Source of the DNA: CAXYVC01 sp964292295
Lineage (GTDB): Bacteria; Acidobacteriota; Holophagae; Holophagales; Holophagaceae
Assembly: GCA_964292295.1 (NCBI GenBank)
Contig: CAXYVC010000109.1
Coordinates: 1 to 9,636 of the forward strand
Direction: 5' to 3'
Length of the DNA: 9,636 nucleotides
Shown here piece after piece: positions 1 through 6,110 of the stretch; the first letter of the stretch is position 1, and every line of letters begins with the position of its first letter. A program made the translations under genes and the position numbers. A model generated the notes under the pieces. It was not told the DNA's origin. It made no database searches and saw only the letters and a program-made list of their open reading frames with translations.

Positions 1-49
1 CTTCTTCCTCAAGATCCGAGCCGCTTTCCCCGGAGTTTCACGTTGAACC

Positions 50-74
50 AAAAAAAGCCGGCCCGAAGGCCGGC
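50..74 (-). terminator. Rho-independent terminator of the ABC ATPase gene
   Basis: On the minus strand a perfect 7-bp GC stem (57-63 paired with 68-74) closes a TTCG loop with a C-G closing pair, the extra-stable cUUCGg tetraloop. Seven T residues follow (plus-strand A at 50-56). It starts 23 nt after the stop codon of the minus-strand ABC ATPase gene, so it should end that transcript. The plus strand has no T-run after the stem, so it is not a good terminator in that direction. Confidence 0.92.
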
Positions 75-97
75 GAGAAGCAAGGGAGCAGCCCCGG

Positions 98-829
98 TCA
101 GACCTGGAGGTGCGCCAGATGCTGGGCGGTGGTGATGGGCTCGTTGGGCTGGTCGTGCAGGATCTTGCCGTCCAGGAGCTTCACGATGCGGTGGGCGTGG
201 CGGGCGATGTCCTCCTCGTGGGTAACGAGGATGATGGTGTTGCCGCGCTGATAGAGCTCCTCGAAAAGCGCCATGATCTCCACGCTGGTACGGGTGTCCA
301 GGGCGCCGGTGGGCTCGTCCGCCAGCAGGATGCTGGGGTTGTTCACCAGGGCCCGCGCGATGGCCACGCGCTGGCGCTGGCCGCCGCTCAGCTGGTTGGG
401 CATGTGGTCCGCCCGGGCGGCGAGCCCCACGGCCTGGAGGGCGTCCATGGCCTTCTGGTGGCGCTCCGCGGGGGACTTGCCCGCGTAGATGAGGGGCAGC
501 TCCACGTTCTGGAGCGAGGTGGTCCGCGCCAGGAGGTTGAAGGTCTGGAAGACGAAGCCGATCTCCTGGTTCCGGATGCCCGCGAGCTCGTCGTCGCTCA
601 TGCCCGAGACCATCTTGCCGTTCAGGTCGTACTCGCCGGAGCTGGGGCTGTCCAGGCATCCGATGACGTTCATCATGGTGGACTTGCCGCTGCCGCTGGG
701 GCCCATGATGGCCACGTATTCCCCGCGCTGGATGGTGAGGTCCACGCCGTCCAGCGCCCGGACCTCCATGTCGCCCATCTGGTAGACCTTCGTGATGTTC
801 GTGAGCCGGATCAGGGGGGCTTCGGACAT
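98..829 (-). CDS. ABC transporter ATP-binding protein, MacB/LolD type
   Basis: This is a complete 243-residue cytoplasmic ATPase subunit that would power an inner-membrane ABC permease. All nucleotide-binding motifs are present: Walker A GPSGSGKST (43-51), Q-loop Q95 in FVFQTFNLL, signature LSGGQ (147-151), Walker B ILLADE (167-172), the D-loop after EPTGALD, and H-loop H204. The sequence NVIGCLD after Walker A and the motif LADEPTGALD are typical of the MacB/LolD/FtsE subgroup, whose members drive lipoprotein release, macrolide or peptide efflux, or other envelope processes by mechanotransmission. The length is normal for that group. The ATG is supported by GAGG (835-838 on the minus strand) with 5-nt spacing. 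No permease lies beside it in the window: the upstream neighbour is divergent and a terminator follows directly. The partner is therefore unknown, and the substrate cannot be assigned from the ATPase alone. Confidence 0.95.
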   Translation of the reverse strand: MSEAPLIRLTNITKVYQMGDMEVRALDGVDLTIQRGEYVAIMGPSGSGKSTMMNVIGCLDSPSSGEYDLNGKMVSGMSDDELAGIRNQEIGFVFQTFNLLARTTSLQNVELPLIYAGKSPAERHQKAMDALQAVGLAARADHMPNQLSGGQRQRVAIARALVNNPSILLADEPTGALDTRTSVEIMALFEELYQRGNTIILVTHEEDIARHAHRIVKLLDGKILHDQPNEPITTAQHLAHLQV

Positions 830-902
830 GCAGACCTCGAAAAGAGCCTTCGTCAGCGGACATCATGCGCCGGGGAGTGCGATCCTGGCCAGCCGAGGTC
901 CC

Positions 903-955
903 GGGAGGGGGCTGGACGGCGCGAGGGGAGGGGCCAGCGGCACGGGGGAACGGGG
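903..955 (+). promoter_or_regulatory. G-run cluster in the divergent intergenic gap
   Basis: Within the 152-bp gap between the ABC ATPase and MFS genes the plus strand carries six runs of three to five G in 53 bases (903-905, 907-911, 925-928, 930-933, 944-948, 952-955). This is enough to form a G-quadruplex in principle. It lies directly upstream of the candidate -10 box at 960-965. A regulatory role is inferred. In a genome this GC-rich some G-runs arise by chance. Confidence 0.3.
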
Positions 956-965
956 CGGATAGAAT
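937..965 (+). promoter_or_regulatory. Candidate sigma-70-type promoter of the MFS gene
   Basis: TAGAAT at 960-965 matches five of six bases of the -10 consensus and stands out in very GC-rich DNA. A weak -35 (GCGGCA, 937-942, three of six matches) lies 17 bp upstream. Transcription would start near 972, leaving a leader of only about ten nucleotides that just contains the ribosome binding site. The -10 is fairly convincing; the -35 is not. Confidence 0.35.
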
Positions 966-981
966 CCCAGCCGGAGGGCCC

Positions 982-2262
982 ATGGTGCCGCAACCCGATG
1001 ACCGGATCCGCAAGGCCCGCGGCAGCTTCGCCGCCATGGCGGGCGCCTACGCCCTGGGCACCTTCAACGACAACTTCTTCAAGCAGGCGGTGATGCTCCT
1101 GGCGGTGACCCTGGGACGCAAGGACCTGCAGGGGCATGCGGGCATCGCCTTCACCCTTCCCTTCGTGCTCTTCGCGGCGCCCGCGGGCTGGGTGGCGGAC
1201 CGCTTCCCGAAGCGGGGGGTCGTGCTCGGCGCCAAGCTCCTGGAGCTGGCCGCGGCGCTGGTGGGGGCCTTCGGTCTGCTCACGGGACACCTGGGCCTGA
1301 TGGTGGGCATGGTGGGTCTCATGGGCCTGCAGGCGACCTTCTTCAGCCCGGCCCTGAACGGCAGCATCCCCGGGCTCTTCCCCGCCGGATACGTGACGCG
1401 GGCCAACGCCCTGCTCCGGGTGGTGGTGACCGCCGGCATCCTGGTGGGCATCTCCCTCTCGGGCTTCATCCTGGACCTCCCCGGCACGCCGCTCCTCGGG
1501 GCCAGCCGGGGGCGGGCGGTGCTCGCCCTCTGCGTGGTGGGGGTGGCCCTGCTGGGACTCGTGGTGAGCCTCGGCATCCCGCGGCGTCCCGCGGCGGATC
1601 CGGCGCGCCCCTTCCCCCGGCGGGGCCCCCTCGACACCCTGGCGGAGCTCGGGCGGATCTGGAGGGACCGCCAGCTGGGACGCGTGCTGGCGGCGGACGT
1701 CTTCGTGTGGTCCGCGGGGGTCTTCCAGCTCCTGGTGATCAACACCCTCGGGAAGGAGCAGTTCCGCCTCACGGACACTGGCACCAGCCTGCTGGTGGCC
1801 TCCCAGCTGGTGGGCATGGCCCTGGGCGGCCTCCTGGCGGGGCGTCTTGCCTCGGGGCCCCGCTGGCAGCGGGTGCTGCCGCCCGCGGGGTTCGGCATGG
1901 CCCTGTCCATGGGAGCGGTGGCCGGAGCGCCCTTCCTGCCGCCCCCGGCGCAGGTGCCCTCCCTCTACCTGCTGGTGGGCCTGGGCGGCCTCTTCGGAGG
2001 GCTCTTCCTGATCCCCTGCGAAAGCTTCCTGCAGATCCGTCCGGCGCCCGAGCGCAAGGGCGCCGTGTGGGCGGCGGCCAACTGCGCGGCCTTCCTCGGC
2101 ATGGCCGCCGCGAGCCTCCTCTACATCCCCCTCAAGGGGCTCAAGCCCAGCCTGGCGTACGGAGGCCTGGGCGCCGCGGCGCTGGCCTTCACCCTCTGGC
2201 TCGCCCTGGAACTGCGCCGGGAGGCCGGGCACGCGCTCAGCGCCCCGCCTCCGGGTGCCTGA
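982..2262 (+). CDS. MFS transporter, LplT/Aas-like (putative lysophospholipid transporter)
   Basis: This is a polytopic inner-membrane protein of 426 residues with about twelve hydrophobic segments, of the major facilitator superfamily. The FNDN motif at the first helix (28-31, in GTFNDNFFKQAVMLL) is characteristic of the LplT group and of the transporter half of fused Aas-type acyltransferases. It is followed by the MFS loop 2-3 motif GWVADRFPKR (69-78). The RANALLRVVV segment (140-149) and the IPCESFLQIR segment (344-353) also fit this group. Known members flip lysophospholipids across the inner membrane for re-acylation. Here no acyltransferase or acyl-ACP synthetase domain is fused or adjacent, so the substrate is inferred. 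ATG 982 is chosen because GGAGGG (973-978) precedes it. The 3-nt spacing is short, so GTG 985 is also possible. The reading frame is open back to an ATG at 865, but those 39 residues are Gly/Pro/Arg-rich and unlike the family. The 3' end overlaps the convergent sanA-like gene by 26 bp. Confidence 0.85.
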   Translation: MVPQPDDRIRKARGSFAAMAGAYALGTFNDNFFKQAVMLLAVTLGRKDLQGHAGIAFTLPFVLFAAPAGWVADRFPKRGVVLGAKLLELAAALVGAFGLLTGHLGLMVGMVGLMGLQATFFSPALNGSIPGLFPAGYVTRANALLRVVVTAGILVGISLSGFILDLPGTPLLGASRGRAVLALCVVGVALLGLVVSLGIPRRPAADPARPFPRRGPLDTLAELGRIWRDRQLGRVLAADVFVWSAGVFQLLVINTLGKEQFRLTDTGTSLLVASQLVGMALGGLLAGRLASGPRWQRVLPPAGFGMALSMGAVAGAPFLPPPAQVPSLYLLVGLGGLFGGLFLIPCESFLQIRPAPERKGAVWAAANCAAFLGMAAASLLYIPLKGLKPSLAYGGLGAAALAFTLWLALELRREAGHALSAPPPGA

Positions 2263-2932
2263 GCCAGTCCTCGGGCGTGGGTTCCCGGGGCCCCAGGAGG
2301 GTGTCGGGGGGATACAGCGTGTCCAGGAAGGCCTTGTGGCGGGCCATGTACTCCCGAACCCAGAAGGCGGCCCGGCGGTGCCAGGGGCTCGCCTCGGTGC
2401 TGGCGGGAACGCCCCAGGCCTCCAGCCCCATGGACTGGGCCAGATAGAGGGCCCTGGGCAGGTGGAAGTCCGAGGTGACGATCACCACCCGGCGCAGCCC
2501 GAAGACCATCTGGGCGCGCTTCAGGCTGTCGTAGGTGCGGCGCCCCGCGTAGTCGCTCACCACCAGCATCTGGGGCACGCCCTCCCGGACGAGCCAGCGG
2601 CGCATGGCCTCGGGCTCGTTGTAGTACACGGAGCGGTTGTCGCCGCTCACCAGGAACCAGCGGGCCTTGCCGGACTGGTACAGGGCGCTGCAGGTCTCCA
2701 GGCGCCCCTGGAGCACCAGGGTGGGCTCTTTCCCGGGCAGGACGCCGGCTCCCAGCACGAGCACCGGGGCATCCACCTTCGGAAGCTCCGGGGCGGTGAA
2801 GACCCGATCCCGGGTGAGCATGGGGAACCTCAGGAGGGTCCACAGCAGATCAGCCGTGAGGACCAACCCCAGCACCAGCCGGACCCGGTGCCATGGGCCA
2901 CCCGTGAGAGATCGCAAGGACGTCCACCGCAT
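2237..2932 (-). CDS. sanA: SanA/YdcF-family (DUF218) membrane-anchored protein
   Basis: The product has 231 residues, close to the size of E. coli SanA. One N-terminal hydrophobic segment (about 17-36) would anchor it in the inner membrane, with the DUF218 domain (about 56-205) outside. Family motifs seen in order are VLVLGAGV (57-64), LVSGDN (94-99), YNEPEAM (104-110), D127 followed by AGRRTYDS (129-136), and SDFHLPRALYLA (154-165). The C-terminal REYMARHKAFLD followed by LLGP is also typical. SanA is linked in enterobacteria to envelope barrier function and vancomycin exclusion at high temperature; its chemistry is not settled. The ATG at 2932 has no clear Shine-Dalgarno sequence (upstream minus-strand bases read CTAACCCACG), so the exact start is less certain. 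It is divergent from the CehA-like gene and converges on the MFS gene. The DUF218 assignment is firm; SanA rather than another paralogue is likely. Confidence 0.87.
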   Translation of the reverse strand: MRWTSLRSLTGGPWHRVRLVLGLVLTADLLWTLLRFPMLTRDRVFTAPELPKVDAPVLVLGAGVLPGKEPTLVLQGRLETCSALYQSGKARWFLVSGDNRSVYYNEPEAMRRWLVREGVPQMLVVSDYAGRRTYDSLKRAQMVFGLRRVVIVTSDFHLPRALYLAQSMGLEAWGVPASTEASPWHRRAAFWVREYMARHKAFLDTLYPPDTLLGPREPTPEDWLRHPEAGR

Positions 2933-2938
2933 CGTGGG

Positions 2939-2948
2939 TTAGCATAGA
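2939..2948. promoter_or_regulatory. AT-rich patch in the 57-bp divergent gap, possible shared promoter region
   Basis: The gap between the sanA-like gene and the CehA-like gene is only 57 bp and must serve both directions unless promoters lie inside the genes. Its one AT-rich patch reads TATGCT on the minus strand (2946-2941) and TAGCAT on the plus strand (2940-2945), each matching four of six -10 bases. No convincing -35 is visible for either, so this is a location hint rather than a defined promoter. Confidence 0.22.
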
Positions 2949-2989
2949 CCGTTACCCGCGCCGGGTCCCACCACTGTGAGCATCGCCTG

Positions 2990-5900
2990 ATGAAGCCGCG
3001 CCCCCGCATGACCGCCGCCCGCCCCACCGTCCGCCTGACCGCCCTCGCCCTCGCCCTGGCCTCCCTGGCCGGCCTGGGCTGCTACCGCGCCACGGGCCAG
3101 CAGCGGGAAAACATCACCGCCCTCCGCATCCCCGCCACGGGCGGCGACCGGCCCGCGGGACTGAAGGCCGCCGCCGCGCCCGGGGACTACTACCTCGGCA
3201 ACGACTACGTGGAAGTCGCCGTGGATGGAACCCCCTTCGGGGACGGTGGCGCCGTGGGCGGTGCCGCCTCGGGCGGCAGCCTCATCGACGCGGGGAAGAT
3301 CGGTCTGGACACGAGCTACCGCCGCTTCAGCCTGCCCACCGACATGCTGGAGCGCCTCACCCCCGTGGTGAACCAGGACCCCCGCATTCCCCTGGTCTTC
3401 GACACCTTCCTGCCGGGGGCGTCCAGCAAGAGCGCCTCCCTGGAAATGACGGGGCGGGTCTACGACCCCGAGAACCTCCTGGCAGGCGCCCCCCACGATG
3501 CCGACGGCTGCGTCCAGGGCCTGAAGGCCACCCACCGCCTCAGCCTCGGCAGTTCGGATTCCTTCCTCCTCCTGGAGACGACCCTCGCGAACACGGGCAG
3601 CCAGCCCCTTCCCATCCGGAACCTCGCCGACGCCCTGCACCAGAGCGGGGGCGGCTTCCGCTTCAACATCCCCGCCCTGTCCGGGGGCTGGGGCGTGGAG
3701 ATCCCCCAGTCGGACTGGAGCCAGCCGCTGGCCTCGGGCACCCAGGCCTCCATGGTGGCCCTCATGGGCGCCGAACCCTCCGGCGTGGCGGAGGACGCCC
3801 ACGGCAGTCTGGGCCTGCTCCCCATGGACGCGGACCGCTTCGTGGTCACCTCGGACGCCCAGCACGCCCTCACCGACATCCGCCCCGCGGCGCCCGAGCG
3901 CCTGGCGGTGGGCAGCCTGCCCGCCACGGGCGACCTGGCGCCGGGCAGCAGCCTGAGCTACACGCGGCGCCTCTACATCGTCGGAGGCGTCAGCAGCGCC
4001 GGGACCACCCCCGCCGAGGCCACCGCCCTCTTCAACCTCATGACCTACGCCCTGGCCGAGCGCCAGGACGTGGCCCGGGGCACCCTGAGCTATACCCTCA
4101 TGGGTTCGGCCGTCCGCCAGGGCGCCGCCCCCACCGAGGTGCAGATCGAGCGCCAGGTGGACGCCGCCACCAACACCTGGCAGGTGCAGCGGGTGGACTG
4201 GCTGGAGCCCAACAACCAGACCACGGATGTCTCGGGCAGCGGAAATCTGCTCATCACTCTGCCTGTGGGCACCTACCGCATGACGCTGCGGAACCGCTTC
4301 AAGAGCCCCTCCCCCTTCACCCTCTTCGTGAACAGCAACAGCGAGGACCGCCCGGACCTCAAGAGCCCCCTGGTCATCGTGTCGGATAAAGCCTTCGTCT
4401 CCAGCTCGGGACATGACTACCTCTGCCCCGAACGGGATGACGTGATCTCCCCCGGCGGAACCGTCATGGACATGCTGTACACCGCGCACAGCTTCACCAC
4501 GCGCAGCCAGGACAGCGGTGACGTGGCCGTGTTCCAGCCCGCCCGCGTCACTGTGGCGGGCCAGGGAACCACGCCGGACCCCGAGAACAAGCGCACCCTG
4601 ACCCTCGGCGGCTACGCGGACGCCCTGACCCGGGAGAAGGCCATCTCCTCCGCCGCCTACGGCACCTACCACGTGCGCGGCGGCAACCAGATCTTCGGCA
4701 CCGCCATGCCCGCCCTGGCGCCCGCCTACCTCTGGCTGCCCAAGGGCGAGTACGTGGCCTACGCCTCTCGGGGGCCCCTCTCCGACCTCGACCGGGACAC
4801 GCTCACGGCCTACATGGGCCAGACCAGCAACAGCCACGCCTTCACCTTCTTCAAGGCGTCCCTCCCCACGGGCTGGACCAGCTTCGACATGCCCGGCCCC
4901 AGCCAGGTCACCACGGGGGGCATGCTGCCCTACGAGCAGCTCAGCAGCGCCCTCGCCGAGGGCGTGCAGGTGGTCGCCCGCACCGAGGTGGACCGCCTGA
5001 TGGACGCCGCCACCCTGCGGGACGCCTTCCGCATGGACTTCACGCTGCATGGCCTCGACGACGACATGCGCAACGTGGTGGGCGAGGATCCCTACGTGGT
5101 GCAGGCCCGCAGCTCCGTGCTCGCCAGCGACGGCACCGCCACGGCCCTCTTCGTGCCCGCGCCCCGCAACGAGCGCAACGGCGGCGCCCGCGCCTCCGAG
5201 ACCTGGAACCTGGCGGACTTCCTCGGCCAGGCCGAAGGCGGCTACACCGTGGTGCACCGCCCCCGCGGCCCCAAGGGCCTCTTCACCCTCCGCAGCGGCC
5301 AGACCGACCTCTCCCAGCCCGCCATCGCCCCCGGCGTGGCCCTGGGCAGCGGCGCCAACGGCTGGTGGTCGCTCGGCGGCCCCCTGGCCAACGGCCAGAC
5401 CCTGGGCCAGTTCGATGCCATCGAACTGCTCCGCGGCGAGGGCTGCAACGCGGCGGATCCCAGCGCGTGGTTCACGGAGTTCAAGGCGCTGCGCACCGAC
5501 TGGCTGACCCTCCTGTCCCTGCAGACGCCTTCCGCCTTCACCAAGGCACTGGGCCTATCCAGCGGCGTCTACAGCCTGGACACCCCCGTGGGCCTCGCCC
5601 GCACCTACCTGAAGGCCACGGGCTTCACCCAGAAGGACCAGTCCCCGCTGCTGAACGCCCTGAAGAGCGGTGCCGCCGTGGCCAGCACCGGCCCCATGCT
5701 GGACGTCGCCGTGAACGGCGCGGGCCCCGGGCGCCTCGTGGACGGCCCCGTCTCCAGCGCCACGCTGGCCCTCACGGTCTACGCCCCCTCCTGGGTGCCC
5801 GTGGACGAGGTGCGCGTGGTGGTGAACGGCGTGGTCACGGCCACCATCCCCTTCGACGCCACCCACTTCACCCGGGACAGTGCGGACCTGCGCAAGTGGA

Positions 5901-6106
5901 CGCTGAACGCCGCCTACGCGGGCATCACCCTTCCTGCGAAGGACGCCTTCGTGGTGGTGGAGGCGGGCGTGCCCCTCGCCACCAGCGGGGCCTACCGCGC
6001 CGGCACCCCCTGGAACAAGATCATGAAGGGCATCTACCCCATCGCCGTGGCCAACCCGGTCTTCGTGGACGTGGACGGCGGCGGCTACAAGGCCCCGGGC
6101 CTCTAG
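2990..6106 (+). CDS. Exported CehA/McbA-family PHP-like protein lacking the metal-binding histidines
   Basis: This is a large protein of 1038 residues. The N-terminus (1-31) has basic residues, a hydrophobic stretch and Cys31 in LAGLGC, suggesting a signal peptide and possibly lipid attachment, although the lipobox is imperfect (G at -3, L at -2). Features typical of CehA/McbA proteins follow in order: GDYYLGNDYVEVAV (65-78), GGSLIDAG (95-102), a beta-rich region with LPVGTYRMTL (424-433), LPKGEYVAYASRGP (583-596), the PHP-like segment beginning GWTSFD (628-633), FDAIEL (808-813), and a C-terminal module with APSWVPVDEVRVVVNG (932-947) and ANPVFVDVDGGG (1021-1032). In active relatives the PHP segment binds metals through histidines. 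Here the matching sites read DMPGPS (633-638), TEVD (665-668) and SSGV (857-860), so hydrolase activity looks lost. It may act as a binding or structural protein in the periplasm or outer membrane. ATG 2990 has only a weak GTGAG (2976-2980); ATG 3008 is an alternative. The dnaB start follows after 4 nt. The gene is certain, the family likely, and the function unknown. Confidence 0.85.
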   Translation: MKPRPRMTAARPTVRLTALALALASLAGLGCYRATGQQRENITALRIPATGGDRPAGLKAAAAPGDYYLGNDYVEVAVDGTPFGDGGAVGGAASGGSLIDAGKIGLDTSYRRFSLPTDMLERLTPVVNQDPRIPLVFDTFLPGASSKSASLEMTGRVYDPENLLAGAPHDADGCVQGLKATHRLSLGSSDSFLLLETTLANTGSQPLPIRNLADALHQSGGGFRFNIPALSGGWGVEIPQSDWSQPLASGTQASMVALMGAEPSGVAEDAHGSLGLLPMDADRFVVTSDAQHALTDIRPAAPERLAVGSLPATGDLAPGSSLSYTRRLYIVGGVSSAGTTPAEATALFNLMTYALAERQDVARGTLSYTLMGSAVRQGAAPTEVQIERQVDAATNTWQVQRVDWLEPNNQTTDVSGSGNLLITLPVGTYRMTLRNRFKSPSPFTLFVNSNSEDRPDLKSPLVIVSDKAFVSSSGHDYLCPERDDVISPGGTVMDMLYTAHSFTTRSQDSGDVAVFQPARVTVAGQGTTPDPENKRTLTLGGYADALTREKAISSAAYGTYHVRGGNQIFGTAMPALAPAYLWLPKGEYVAYASRGPLSDLDRDTLTAYMGQTSNSHAFTFFKASLPTGWTSFDMPGPSQVTTGGMLPYEQLSSALAEGVQVVARTEVDRLMDAATLRDAFRMDFTLHGLDDDMRNVVGEDPYVVQARSSVLASDGTATALFVPAPRNERNGGARASETWNLADFLGQAEGGYTVVHRPRGPKGLFTLRSGQTDLSQPAIAPGVALGSGANGWWSLGGPLANGQTLGQFDAIELLRGEGCNAADPSAWFTEFKALRTDWLTLLSLQTPSAFTKALGLSSGVYSLDTPVGLARTYLKATGFTQKDQSPLLNALKSGAAVASTGPMLDVAVNGAGPGRLVDGPVSSATLALTVYAPSWVPVDEVRVVVNGVVTATIPFDATHFTRDSADLRKWTLNAAYAGITLPAKDAFVVVEAGVPLATSGAYRAGTPWNKIMKGIYPIAVANPVFVDVDGGGYKAPGL

Positions 6107-6110
6107 GCCC

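Noticed and set aside
2..46. Possible 3' end of a plus-strand gene, ending in a TGA at 44-46 after a short hydrophobic then basic stretch
   Set aside because: Only 14 codons are visible, the third-position G/C bias is weak (8 of 14), and other frames are also open here. It is too little to call a gene.
865..981. N-terminal extension of the MFS protein from an ATG at 865
   Set aside because: The 39 extra residues are Gly/Pro/Arg-rich, the candidate promoter lies inside them, and a ribosome binding site precedes ATG 982.
853..2232. A 459-codon minus-strand open frame covering most of the MFS gene
   Set aside because: The plus-strand product has MFS helices and motifs. The minus frame is highly charged and repetitive with no recognisable domain.
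2939..5257. A 772-codon open frame on the minus strand opposite the CehA-like gene
   Set aside because: It is Gly/His/Val-rich with no recognisable motif. The opposite strand carries a clear family architecture with strong G/C third-position bias, which keeps antisense frames open. It is a high-GC shadow.
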